A program made the translations under genes and the position numbers. 64,000 bases of DNA from Zanthoxylum bungeanum (lineage: Eukaryota; Streptophyta; Magnoliopsida; Sapindales; Rutaceae): assembly GCA_019454045.1 (NCBI GenBank), contig SKCR01029076.1:101601-165600 (forward strand), in the 5' to 3' direction. Shown here in pieces: positions 20,821 through 31,935 of this stretch; the stretch's first letter is position 1, and every line of letters begins with the position of its first letter. Under the pieces are notes generated by a model that saw nothing but the letters and a program-made list of their open reading frames with translations, was not told where the DNA came from and searched no databases.

Positions 20821-23221
20821 TGTAGGCACAGGAATTTTGCATATGAGTCCCGATGATGAGTCTCACATGGAGACACTACCTCTTTAAGTTATTGAATTCG
20901 CGGGAAACGGACGTCGAAAGTGAAGAGTCGGAAATTGACACCTTGTTGGATTTAATTTGTTTGCTTAGCTTCTGGTTTCCTCGTTAGGCCTATGTTTTAA
21001 ACTTATCCTTGGCTCAAAACCCCCGCAAATCACACAACAAACCAAATACACACCCAAAGACTTTAACCCCAAGCCCACCTCCTTCCAAAATAACAAAATC
21101 ACACATTAAACACATGCTAAAATTAAGACAAATCACCTTCCCAAATTAAAGAATTCAAATCAAATCAAATTAAATCATATTCATAATCAAAAGAAATCAA
21201 ATCAAACCAAACCAAATCACATCTCTAATTAAATAGATTTTTCCTTATAGCACACTAATAAAAATATCCCCCCATAATTACACAATATTCTTTCCCTATT
21301 CAAATAAGGTAAACCCCAACCCTTGCCTATAAAAAATAACCTAAACCAAACCTTAGAGGCCGAGCTCATTCACACCCCTCCTCTCTCACACCACTCTCGA
21401 TCACAACCAAAACCCCAGATACCTCTCATTCTTCATGCAACAGCCCTCTGAAACCCTAAACAGACACACGTCCTCATCCCTCAGCACATACAGCCCCCAC
21501 GTAGCCAACTCACGACAACCTTAGCCCTTCAACCATCAAAAACACGCCACTTACAACAGAAACCCGAAGACTCATCTTCAACCTCACGCCACTCCCTTCT
21601 TCCCACAGACAGCTCCCTCCATCTTCAACAAAGCCTGGACGCACTCAGCAGCACAGCCAGATCCTCACGTCACCAACCCCATGCACCACGTCCCTTCTCT
21701 AACTCAGCCACTGGCCGATCAAGCAACTCACCCTAAACAAACCCACATGCAGAAACAATAAGCCCTAAACACTCCACTCACAAACCTAGACACGCACACA
21801 ACATCCACACCTCACACCAAAGACGAATCCAAACTCTCCACCAACAATAACATGCAGCCCAACACATCCCATTGCCTTTACTGAAGCCATCCATCACGAA
21901 GACAACAAACACCCCACAGACATATGCTCATGGCTCTCCCAACCCCTAAACACATTCAACACACTGACTCACACCAAAGAACGAATCAAAGCCCTCACCG
22001 ATCAAAACTAACGACAAAGATAAAATCTAACCAACCCAAATAGGAACCAATCAACAAAACACACACTGTCGAATCACCAACCAACACAATCAGCCCCTAA
22101 CCTGCACCTAAACTGCCCAACATCACCGTAAATCAACCCCCTGAAAACTTCCTAGCAACCACCAAAAATAACCCTTGAAAACTGCCCTGCACCACAAAAA
22201 AAATGCCCAGTAAACAGCCTGAAAACACCTAAAAACAGTCCACCGAAACTGCACCATTTTTACTGAAAATTCTGCCTCGAAACACAGCCCAAATACCGCA
22301 GAAACAGTGAGCAAACAGCAGCCTAAAACAGCGAGGCAACGAACGAAATCCGAAAACCAGAAAATCAGAAAAGTTGCGGAGCACCAACCCTTCCGACAAC
22401 CGCGTAACGCACTTCCAAGAGACGACTTAAGAGGTTAGACCTGAGGGCACCCTTTTTTATTTATTCCCGCACTTTCTTTCTGTTATTTATTATTATTACT
22501 TCGCATGCGTATTATAGATTCATGTATGTTGTGGCCATGGGATGAATGAAATATGTGTTATCTCATGCGGTATATCAGATGGAACCCAGACGGAAATTCC
22601 GTAGCCGAATCCGAATGGATGGTAGTGCGGTCTGCACTCGGGATACATTGCCACGTACCGCTTGAGAGACACACATATTTCGTTTCACCCAATCTTATGT
22701 TTATTCATGATTTAGTCGTTTAGTATGTTATCTTCTTTTATACAAGATTTTGTTGGTTATTTCCAAGCATGATTATTTATTTCTTTCACATTAGGAATTT
22801 AGTTTATGTTTATGTTTAGGTTGTTATTTATTTTCGCGTTTGATAATTCAATATTTTCATGAGATTATTGTGTGCTTGTCGTTTATTCAATTTACTTTTA
22901 TGCATGCAAACTTAGATATAGGTTATATGCAAACTTAGATATAGGTTGTATGCGAACTTAGATGTAGGTTATTGTTGCGTAGACATGGTTAGATTATTGC
23001 ACAAATTCATTCATTACAAGTGGCATAAGTAAAGGACCATTCCGAACCCAACAGTTTGAGGTCTTCCCTTGCGAGGGGTGAGTGCGACCTTAAATCATTT
23101 TCCCAGTTCACACTAGGTGGCGACTCCATTTTATTTCTCTGGTTTTGTCCCCCGTGGGCTACTCCATACTCCCAACTAGGCCGTGAGCCTAGAACAGCAT
23201 CGTCGATTTCTGTGTCCTACA
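20821..23221 (+). repeat. G1 3' LTR
   Basis: This is an uninterrupted 2401-bp LTR, TGTAGGCACAG...TGTGTCCTACA, matching the split 5' LTR. It has TATAAAAA at 21328-21335. It is followed at once by CCTAG, the target duplication. The minus frame 22123-22314 corresponds to the false frame at 14755-14943. Confidence 0.93.
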
Positions 23222-24549
23222 CCTAGCACCCTCAACCCACACAACCGCCCCCACCAACTGACTCACGTCCAAACAAAAAGCCACTAAACTGTCCTCACAC
23301 TTCACACGCTCAGCCAACACACAACAAACCCTAAATAACCCTCACCGAACTTCCTCTGGATCACAAACAGTTCACAAAAAAAATAAAACCCTAAACGTAG
23401 CAGCCCTAACCAACAAATCCAGCAGCCCTTAAATCGTGAACTGCAAAGCCCTTAAAAAGCCCTTAAACTGTGAATTGCAGCACCGTTAAACACCCCATAA
23501 ACCACCGCAAAACAGTAAGCTAAAACAGTCCCTAATTACCGTAAAAATAGTGGCCAAAAACAGCAGCAAAGATAGAGAAAATAGCAACCCAAAACAGTGA
23601 AGCAACGAGGAAAATGTTGAACCAGTGAACCGGAGGAGTTGCGGAGCATTAACCCTTCCGACGGCCGTGTAACGCACTTCCAAGAGGCGACCTAAAAGGT
23701 AAGTCCTGAGGGCACCCTTTTATTTATTCTCGTTCATCTTTTTAATTATTTATTAATATTTCTTCGCATGCGTATTGTTGATTTATGTATGTTGTGGCCA
23801 TGGGATGAATGATTTTGTGCTATCTCTCGTGGCATATTGGATGGAAACCCAGACGTAAATTCCTTAGCCGAATCCAAATGGACGGTAGTACGGTCTGAAC
23901 TTGGGATACAATTCCACGTACCACTTGAGAAACGCACATATTTTGTTTCATCTAATCTTGTGTTTATTCGTTATTTATTAGAAATAGCATGTTATTTTTA
24001 TGCATGATTTAGTTGTTTAGTTTGTTATTTTTATGCATGACTTAGTTGTTTAGTATGTTATTTTTATGCATGATTTAGTTGTTTCTTTCGCACTAGAAGC
24101 TTAATTATATCTCTTCAATGTTTATGTTTAGACAATAGATTATTTATTTATGTTTCCTTATTCATCAATTTAATGTGTCCATGAGATTGTGTGCTTGTCG
24201 TTATTTTGACTTACTTTTATGCATGCAAACTTAGATATAGGTTATATGCAAACTTAGATATAGGTTGTATGCGAACTTAGATATAGATTATTCTTGCGTA
24301 TGTATGTTGCGTAGACTCAGTTATATTATACATAAATCTGTTCATTACAAGTGGCATAAGTAAGGGACCATTCCGAACCCAACGGTTTGAGGTATTCCTT
24401 TGCGAGGGGTGAGTGCGGCCTTAAATCATTTTCCCAGTTCACACTGAGTGGCGACTCCTTTATTCTCTGGTTTAGTCCCCCGTGGGCTACTCCATACTCT
24501 AGAATGGGCCATGAGCCTGGAACAGCGTCGCCGATTTCTGTGTCCTACA
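23222..24549 (+). mobile_element. G0 3' LTR, right part
   Basis: It resumes the LTR left at 1156 and ends TTTCTGTGTCCTACA at 24549. It carries the ATGCAAACTTAGATATAGG microrepeat (24220-24290) and the block ending CCGATTTCTGTGTCCTACA seen in every sister LTR. The target duplication of G0 itself cannot be checked because its other end lies outside the window. Confidence 0.88.
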
Positions 24550-25030
24550 GTGAGTTGTATGTCTGAAAAAGGTACCAGTCTCTTAAATAGACACATGAAG
24601 AATTGGTATACTAAAAAACAACCTAAGTTTGAAGATACAGTTCAAAAAACTCTTAATGTTATAAAGCAGGAAGATGGAATGACTTCTATTGAGCTTAGAT
24701 CATTTGATGTAAATATTGTCCGTAAAAAAATTACTCCATTGGTTATAAAGCATGAGCTGCCTCTTAAGTTTGTTGAGTATGATGCTTTTAATAACTTAAT
24801 GAGTTATTGCAACCCTTTGGTGAAGAAGATGTCCAAAACACTTTAAATGCTTAGATTTTCAAGTTCTATAAATCAGAAAATATGAAAATAATGAATTTGT
24901 TGAATATTAATGACAACATGGTTGCTATTACTACTGACATGTGAACTTCTAGTAACCAAACGAGAGGGTATATGGTTGTTACAAGACATTTAATTGACAA
25001 CTAATGGCGTTAAGAAAGTCGAGTCTTAAG
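24550..25030 (+). pseudogene. hAT transposase fragment (plant BED-finger/RICESLEEPER type)
   Basis: The open part reads GTSLLNRHMKNW, the end of a BED zinc finger, then EDGMTSIELRSFDVNIVRKK and HELPLKFVEYDAFNNLMSY, the conserved N-terminal block of plant hAT-like transposases. After a stop at 24844 the reading continues in changed frames to AITTDM, where the family Trp is a TGA, then TSSNQTRGYMVVTRH. A GTAATTT...GTAG interval (25030-25118) could be an intron. The 5' end is cut by the G0 LTR and the 3' end by C4, so only a small piece remains. Known role of the family: cut-and-paste transposition, or domesticated regulators. Confidence 0.82.
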
Positions 25031-25126
25031 GTAATTTAATTTTGTATACATATAATATTATGTCTAACTTATTTGTTGGATATTCTAACATTTAAATACA
25101 TACATTATGTATATGTAGGTTAATAT

Positions 25127-27586
25127 TGTTGGAAATGGTGATCGAACACATTCACTTTTTGTATGAATATTTATTATTTATGCAATGTAATGTTTTCTTT
25201 ATCATGATTATTTATTTATTTGTATGTAAATTTATTACTTTTATTTAATATTGTAAATCTAAGCGTTAGATTACTCTAAGAGTTAGAGATTTCGAGTTTC
25301 ACTCAAAATCTTATATGAAATTAGTAAAGACCCGAGAGTTACAACATATGGTGATATAGTTGCAAGAGTTACAATGGTGTTGAGAAATATCACGCATTCT
25401 CTCGAATATAAATTATTTCTGGTCTAGATATATTGACATGGGTCGGTAATTATATTGGTAAGACTAGTGCATTGTCTATATATGTAATGGACATATGGTT
25501 TGTCTCAACAGACTGTCAGCTTAGTGGAAGTTTGTATAGAAATGCAAATATTCATTAGTGGAATGAATATCAAACAAACTCATAAAAAATGAATAATAGA
25601 TATTCCATAAAATTGTCAATATTTGTCTTTTCGAGTTGAGTAGTTATTGTGGTCTTTTGACTTGAGACACCACAGTGGTCTTGTGAGTGATCCTCTGTGC
25701 CTGATACCATGCCTGTCAGAGACCTTTTATGGTCTGACCTCTGGATGACTGTTATGTATAGACCAATGCTCACGAAGATCGGTGTGTGTTAATATGAGGA
25801 TTTGTCAGTCCATATGGTTGGATTATGTTTCCAGAAATATTTCAGAGTATATTCCAGAAATCTTTTGGCCAAAAGTTCGTTGAAGAATTTGTTTCTTTAA
25901 CATTATAAATAATATTGAAAAGAGTTTTGCATATATTATTTATTAATGGAATATGATTGTGAAAAGTTATTATATATTGAGTAGATAAGTTTTGACAGTA
26001 AAAACTATAACCTAACTCAATTGGAGACGGTAATGACGAAGCGATTATACATTAACGTTTTAACCTCGACTTGTATGGTTCGACGTGTCGTGTTGTTTTT
26101 AGTCATGATTTGTAGGTGGGCATGCCTTCATGAATATGTGTACGAATATATGAGATATATATGTATATATATAAGTAACAACCGAACGTGAGCCTAGAGA
26201 GTTCCATTATATTAAGTTTACTCGTTGAGTACTAGGGCGACTTTCATCAAATGTTGACAAAGTGTTTTGGGTTTTAGGATTAAATTGTTTGATCCGATAA
26301 TTCATGAGATGAATTAATTTAATTGAATTAATTAATTTTATATCAAAAGTTGATATAAGTTTATTGTATAATAGATGTAAATTTGATTTACATAAAATTA
26401 GTAATTAATTAGTGAATTAATTTAATTGTTAATTAATGTACAAAATTAATTACTTGGTTTATACAAATAAATGTTTTAATTAATGAAAGTAACTTTAGTT
26501 AATGTAATGAATGTTTTTAGTTAAATTAACTAAAATCTTTTAATTGCAATTTAGTTACCTTGGTTGGTGAGATAATTTTTAACTTTGGTTAAATTAATTT
26601 TTTGAAATTTGTGGTGTAGGGAAAAGATTCCCTTAAACCATGGTTTGTTAATTGGTTTAGTTTTTGTTTTCATTATTTTTATTAATAAAAACAAAATAAA
26701 AGAAAAAGCATTTTTTCTTTCTTTTTACTTACACACTGCCTGCCGAAAGAAAGAGAACAAGAAAAAAAAAACAAATTTCTTCTTCTCCTTCAAAGCTTGT
26801 TGCCGAAACCAGAAAAAGAAAATTAATTGAATTTTTTTATTTTGCTCTCAAAAATCAAGCCATTATTCTCACCAAAAATTACCCAACAACTTATCAAGTA
26901 TTTGGAATCAATCGTAAAGTGTTAGAGATTAATTTGTAAGCTTGAAGTGATAATATTTCTAGTGTTTAAGAGTTAAACTTTAGGAAAATTTTTGGTTGTC
27001 ATTCTTGAGTGATCAGACCACCTTTTGATCACCAAGATTTGTTCTTGGAAAAGCTTAATTTGGTGGAGATAGAAAGATTTCAAAGGTTGAAGTTGCTGGA
27101 AGGATTTGGAAAAACTTGGATGCAAAGCTTTAACAATTGGCAAGGATGAAAGCTTTAGTTGGTAAATTTAATTTGTAAATTTTTTGTTGAGAAAAATTGT
27201 TAGTGAATTTGTTGGAAAAATTAGAAGCATTTATGTGAGGAATTGAAGCATAAAAGTGTATGCAAAATTAGAATATAGTTGATATAGTGATTTTGTATGC
27301 TTAGATTATTTTTCAAGTGTCAGAGAATAATTTAATTGCTTGGAATGATTTATCAAGAGTTGATAAATGTATTAAAGTGTGTAAAATATTTAATTGAGCT
27401 TATGGTAATTATTTTAATGCATAAAAAATTGGTAATGATTTTTAGTGCATTGAAAAATTTAAATTTGTGATTAAAAATTTTTATACACTATTTTTGGTCA
27501 CTGCCGAAATAATTTTTTTTTATTCGCTCGGGATTTGATCTCGGGCGGGTTTCGCTGCGCACAGCTTGTCTGTTCTTCACTCAACA
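25127..27586 (+). repeat. C4 5' LTR (Ty1/copia)
   Basis: A 2460-bp block begins TGTTGGAAATGG and ends TTCACTCAACA, two bases before a canonical primer site. No 3' partner lies in the window. It is AT-rich with short palindromes having 3-nt centres at 26340-26400, for example ATGTAAAT-TTG-ATTTACAT. The plus frame at 26609-26830 is Lys-rich low complexity and is not called. The target site may be inside the hAT pseudogene. Confidence 0.82.
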
Positions 27587-27588
27587 AG

Positions 27589-27600
27589 TGGTATCAGAGC
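27589..27600 (+). other. C4 primer binding site
   Basis: TGGTATCAGAGC is the textbook initiator-Met tRNA primer site of plant copia elements, here unmutated, two bases after the LTR end. Confidence 0.92.
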
Positions 27601-28447
27601 GATACATGCTTTTAATTATTCATGTTCTTTACAATTTTTTTTTAATTGTATAAAATGCCCATGCATACATTTAATAGTAGATTACATGTTTAGGCATTTT
27701 ATTATACATGCATACATTTAAATATTTGTATGCATTTGAGCTTGTTGAAATCTTTACACTTGATCTAAGTGTCATTAATTTTGTGTGAAAATATGACATG
27801 GTCCGGCTTGTCTATACGGTCTTAGTTAAACCATTATGATTATTCCCAATATTGCTCAAGTGTGAATGATTGATTATAATGTTTTGTTCTAATCCGGTTA
27901 AGCATGAGATGAGTCGAATTAAGAGAAAGTATTATCCAATATTGTTAAAGCGTGAGGTTAATATTAGTATCCTACTTTCGACGATAGACAAGTTGATCTA
28001 AAAATTGAATTATCCAATATTGCTAAAGCGTGAGGATAAGATTCGATTTAGGACCGAATGTAAGAGTTGCATGAGATGCAATTGACAATAGTTGTCTACC
28101 TTCTCGAATTTACAAAGGTCAATATTCCTAAAGCGTGAGATTTGCGTAAATGTCAAGAAGGATCTACTTCAAATTGTGAGATTTAAGAGTTAAATTTCGA
28201 TATTCTTGTTTGTAGAGATTATAAAGAATATGTAAGACAATGCGAGGGCACTTTATAGTAAAAGTAAATCCATAGTCTATTTAGTGTTTTATCATGATAT
28301 TTAAATATTATTATCCGCTTAATTTTGTTTTATCTTGTGTAGACAGAGTGTCTGTTCAAACCCTCTTCGCGTATACTTGATACGCATAGGCTTTAGGGTG
28401 CTGTTAATTATATTGTTTGGCTCATGAATCTCTGAATTCTTTGTCAA
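27601..28447 (+). mobile_element. C4 leader with a four-times repeated motif
   Basis: There is no coding sequence. The motif CAATATTGCTAAAGCGTGAG, with one to three changes, recurs near 27848, 27937, 28015 and 28120 at uneven spacing. The leader reaches the gag fragment at 28448. Confidence 0.7.
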
Positions 28448-28897
28448 GCGGAGCAACTTGAATATGTTCTAGATCTCCCAATGCCCGCAAGGGTTTCAGA
28501 TGATGCTTTAGATGAGGAATGTGAGATGTTCAAAAGATGGAAGGATGATGATCGGAAATTCCGGTCATACATCTTGGGATCTATGGTGCTGGAACTACAG
28601 AGGAAGTATATGCCGATGCCTGATTCCGGATCCATCTTGATGGATATGAAGGAACTATTTAGTGATCGACCACAAGTAGAGATGCATAGGGTGGCTATCG
28701 AGCTTTTTCATACTTTCCTCCCAGAGGGAAAACCTGTTAGCCCACATGTGATGAAGCTAATAGATTGTATCGAATAGTTCGAAAGGATGGATATTCCTAT
28801 TGACAACCGCCTCGGGAATAACGTGATTCTCGCATCTCTTCATAAGTCTTTCAAGGACTTTATTGTTAACTTTAACATGTATAAGATGCTTCCCACC
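28448..28897 (+). pseudogene. C4 gag fragment (Ty1/copia)
   Basis: The frame AEQLEYVLDLPMPARVSDD runs through FKRWKDDDRKFRSYILGSM to a TAG at about 28777. It continues in frame with FERMDIPIDNRLGNNVILAS and SLHKSFKDFIVNFNMYKM, the conserved helix block of plant copia Gag. It is cut at 28897 by the Tat LTR of G3, so the nucleocapsid and all of pol are absent. Gag forms the cytoplasmic particle in which reverse transcription occurs. One stop plus truncation make this copy dead; the readable part is otherwise well kept. Confidence 0.85.
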
Positions 28898-29103
28898 TGT
28901 AGGCACTGTATTTTGCATATAAGTCCCTATGATGAGTCTCATTTGGAGACACTACCTTTTAAGTCGAGGAAGTCGTGGGAAACAGACTTCGGAAGGAATC
29001 AGTATTTTTGTTAGATTTTATTTGCTTGTTTAGCTTCGGGCTCACTTGTTGGACCTCAGTTTTAAAGCACATTTGGCCCAAAAACCCTGCAAACCATTCA
29101 ACC
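28898..29103 (+). mobile_element. G3: 5' end of a Tat LTR
   Basis: TGTAGGCACTGTATTTTGCA and the following 200 bp match the start of the G2 LTR (47449 onward). It then breaks at about 29103 into an inverted block. The insertion point is in the gag of C4; no duplicate of the preceding CCACC could be found because the right end is truncated. Confidence 0.82.
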
Positions 29104-29645
29104 TTGACCTAACCCTGTATTGTCACTTCCCCAGTGGAGTCGCCAGACTGTGGGACACAGAAACTGGGCGACGCATGTTGTTCTAGGCCCGCGGCCTAGT
29201 TGGGAGTACGGAGTAGCCCGCAGGGGACTAAATCGGATAATAATAGAGTCGCCACCTGGTGTGAACCATGATAAAGATTTAAGGCCGCACTCACCCCTCG
29301 CAAGGGAAGACCTCAAACCGTTGGGTTCGGAATGGTCCATTACTTATGCCACTTGTAATGAAATGATTTGTGCAATAATTTAACCAAGCCTCAACAACAT
29401 TTATTTCCAATGATAATTTACTCCTAAGTTTGCATGCATAAGTACAAGGCTCATATCTAAGTTTGCATATAACATATGTCTGAATTTGCATATAACATAT
29501 TTGCATATAATCTATGTCCGAATTTGCATACAACCTATTTGCATATAATCTATGTCCCAATTTGCATACAACCTATTTGCATATAATCTATGTCCGAATT
29601 CGCATGCATAAAGATAAATTGAAATACGGCAAGCATACAAGATGA
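29104..29645 (-). mobile_element. G3: inverted LTR 3' end with primer site
   Basis: Read on the minus strand this is LTR ending TTTCTGTGTCCCACA (29149-29163 in plus coordinates), then GTC and the primer site TGGCGACTCCACTGGGGA (29128-29145), then a little leader. The LTR part runs outward to about 29640 and includes the ATGCAAATTCGGACATAGAT microrepeat (29440-29600). Its orientation is opposite to the LTR stub at its left and the pol remnant at its right, so it was inverted within the element. The frames at 29098-29383 are LTR sequence. Confidence 0.85.
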
Positions 29646-29649
29646 TGAG

Positions 29650-30000
29650 ACTGTTTTTCCTAGCTTATTTGATCGCAATTCTACATTTTAATAAAGACAT
29701 TGATTTTATCTACTTGTTCGAACCTGTTCTTAATGATAACAAAGACGTTCATTTCGTTTACTTGCTTGAGTCTCTTCCTTCAACCTGCGACATTAGTATG
29801 TTTGACAAAAGCATTCAACCCTGGTACTATGATACTCAACGATGTTTAGAACACAAGGTAATTCCCGAAAGAAGCAAGCAGAAGATAGGATAGCCATTTC
29901 GGAAATTGGGGAACGGGGCAATAAGACTGTCAGATTTGGAGGGGAATGGGTTTACCGAGCCAATCAACATGGATAGATTGAAGCGGTACTTTGCCTGAGG
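29650..30000 (+). pseudogene. G3 integrase remnants
   Basis: Two short pieces survive. At about 29818-29891 the frame reads QPWYYDTQRCLEHKVIPERS, matching the linker before the integrase zinc domain in G1 and G2. After a deletion, 29905-29999 reads RLSDLEGNGFTEPINMDRLK followed by RYFA and a stop, the last residues of integrase. The whole catalytic core is missing. What 29650-29815 encodes is not recognised. Confidence 0.78.
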
Positions 30001-30214
30001 AAGAGAAGACCAAATAGTCATCAAGGGAACTGGCAGAAGACCTAACCCAACGCAATAGGAAACTCATTCATGCATGCATACACCAAACACACTTGCATTC
30101 TTTTGTTTTGTCGTGTTTTGTTTGTATTCACAGGTTTCAACAAAGAAAAAGAGAAAGCGTCAAATGCAAGCCAAACAGAAGCAGCAACAGTACAGTGTCA
30201 GCAGTTTTCAGGAA

Positions 30215-31080
30215 TGAATCACAGGGTTGAGGCTCACATTAGTATCAGTTTGGGGCGAGGCCCATATCAGTATCAGTCTGGGGGCGAGGCCCATATCAGT
30301 ATCAGTCTGGGGACGAGGCCCACATCCGTATCATTATCAGTCTCGGGGTGAGGCCCGCATCAGTATCAGTTTGGGGCGAGGCCCATATCAGTATCAGTCT
30401 AGGGGCGAGGCCTATATCAGTATCAATCTGGGGGCGAGGCCCACATCAGTATCAGTTTAGGGCGAGGCTCATATCAGTATCAGTCTCGGGGTGAGGCCCA
30501 CATCAGTATTAGTTTGGGGCGAGGCCCATATCTGTATTAGTCTAGGGGCGAGGCCCACATCAGTATCAATTTGGGGTGAGGCTCATATCATTATCAGTCT
30601 AGGGGTGAGGCCCACATCACTGTCAGTTTTGGGCGAGGCCATTATCAGTATCAGTCTGGGGGCGAGGCCCATATCAGTATCAGTTTGGGGTGAGGCCATA
30701 TCAGTATCAGTCTGGGGGCGAGGCCCATATCAGTATCAGTTAGGGGCGAGCCCACATCAGCATCAGTTTAGGGATGAGTCCTAGGGCCGACGCCCACATC
30801 AGCATCATTTTGGGGATGAGTCCCAAGGCCGAGGCCCACATCAGTATCAGTTTGGGGATGAGTCCCAAGCCGAGGCCCACATCAGTATCGGTTTGGGGAT
30901 GAGTTCCGAGGGTCGAGGCCCACATCAGTATCAGTTTAGGGGCGATGCCCACGTCCGCAGCAGTTTGGGGGCGAGGCCAATATCAATATCAGTTTGGGGG
31001 CGAGGCCCACATCAGTGTCAGTTTAGGGGCGAGGCCCACATCGATATCAGTTTGGGCACGAGGTCCACATCAGCATCATG
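30215..31080 (+). repeat. ~28-29-bp tandem array in the G3 3' UTR
   Basis: About thirty units of the form CAGTATCAGTCTGGGGGCGA plus GGCCCATAT, with one-base length variants (GGGGCGAGG against GGGGGCGAGG). From 30770 to 30930 units carry GGGGATGAGTCC instead, the core of the 43-bp array in G1. Long plus frames across it are artefacts of the repeat. Confidence 0.92.
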
Positions 31081-31229
31081 CATCCATACATACATGCATA
31101 CATATCACATACATACAATTTTTATTGGTATTCGCAGGATTATAGCGGTAAAGACCACCTCATCAAGTAACGGTTCAAAAATGAGCCATATTCTCACACA
31201 ACATGGTTCAGAAATGGACCGTTACCATA

Positions 31230-31600
31230 ACAAAGGCCGAAAATGGCGCTCCAAAATGGACCACACACAACAGATGCCGAAAATGGCACTCCAAAATGGA
31301 GCACACACAACAGATGCCGAAAACGACGCTCCAAAATGGAGCACACACAGTAAATGCCGAAAATGGCACTCCAAAATGGAGCACACACAGCAAATGCCAA
31401 AAATGGCACTCCAAAATGGACCACACACAGCAAATGCCGAAAATGGCACTCCAAAATGGAGCACACACAGCAGACGCCGAAAATGGCGCTCCAAAATGGA
31501 GCACACACAACAGATGCCGAAAATGGCGCTCCAAAAATGGGGCACACACATCAGATGCCGAAAATGGCGCTCCAAAATGGAGCACAGTTCGAAAATGGAC
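31230..31600 (+). repeat. 40-bp tandem array in the G3 3' UTR
   Basis: About nine units of AAATGGCACTCCAAAATGGA plus GCACACACAGCAAATGCCGA, in exact 40-bp register (31241, 31281 and so on). The unit has no stop in several frames on either strand, so overlapping frames of 100-240 residues arise in both directions; none is a gene. The array is not present in G0, G1 or G2. Confidence 0.93.
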
Positions 31601-31604
31601 CACA

Positions 31605-31935
31605 AGATCAACTTAGTTTGAAGCAGCAGGCAAGTCAGGTGGCAGCTGGCGAGCCAGGTAAGTAAAAATGCATTGCATGTAAATTCGGACATAGATTATA
31701 TGCAAATAGGTTGTATGCAAATTGGGACATATATTTTATGCAAATAGGTTGTATGCAAATTCGGACATGGATTATATGCAAATATGTTATATGCAAATTC
31801 GGACATAGGTTATATGCAAACTTAGATATGAGCCTTGTACTTATGCATGAAAACTTAGGAGTAAATTATCCTTGGAAATAAATGTTACATAGGCTTGGTT
31901 AAATTATTGCACAAATAATTTCATTACAAGCTTGG
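31605..31935 (+). mobile_element. G3 conserved tail joined to mid-LTR sequence
   Basis: The tail (ATCAACTTAGTTTGAAGC... GCATTGCAT) stops at about 31676 and jumps into LTR sequence (GTAAATTCGGACATAGATTA), losing the polypurine tract and the first part of the LTR. The LTR piece carries five units of the ~22-bp microrepeat and ends at ATTTCATTACAAG, again truncated. It is the plus-strand counterpart of the inverted LTR at 29.4-29.6 kb. Confidence 0.8.

Larger units (their letters stand above)
1157..23221 (+). mobile_element. G1: complete Tat-type Ty3/gypsy element, deleted interior, with nested insertions
   Basis: The ends are TGTAGG...CCTACA. The target duplication is CCTAG at 1152-1156 and 23222-23226, inside the G0 LTR. 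The 5' LTR is 1157-1187 plus 13455-15825 (2402 bp after removing the copia insertion and its duplication). The 3' LTR is 20821-23221 (2401 bp). The interior of about 5 kb holds a primer site, a gag N-terminus fused to the second RNase H, an integrase with stops, several tandem arrays and a polypurine tract. Protease, reverse transcriptase and the first RNase H are missing, so G1 could only have moved with proteins from a relative. Confidence 0.9.

Noticed and set aside
26609..26830. Lys-rich 73-residue frame in the C4 LTR
   Set aside because: It runs through A-rich low-complexity DNA inside an LTR.
31194..31692. Frames of 100-240 residues on both strands
   Set aside because: They result from the 40-bp array; open on opposite strands at once, with no start context or codon bias.
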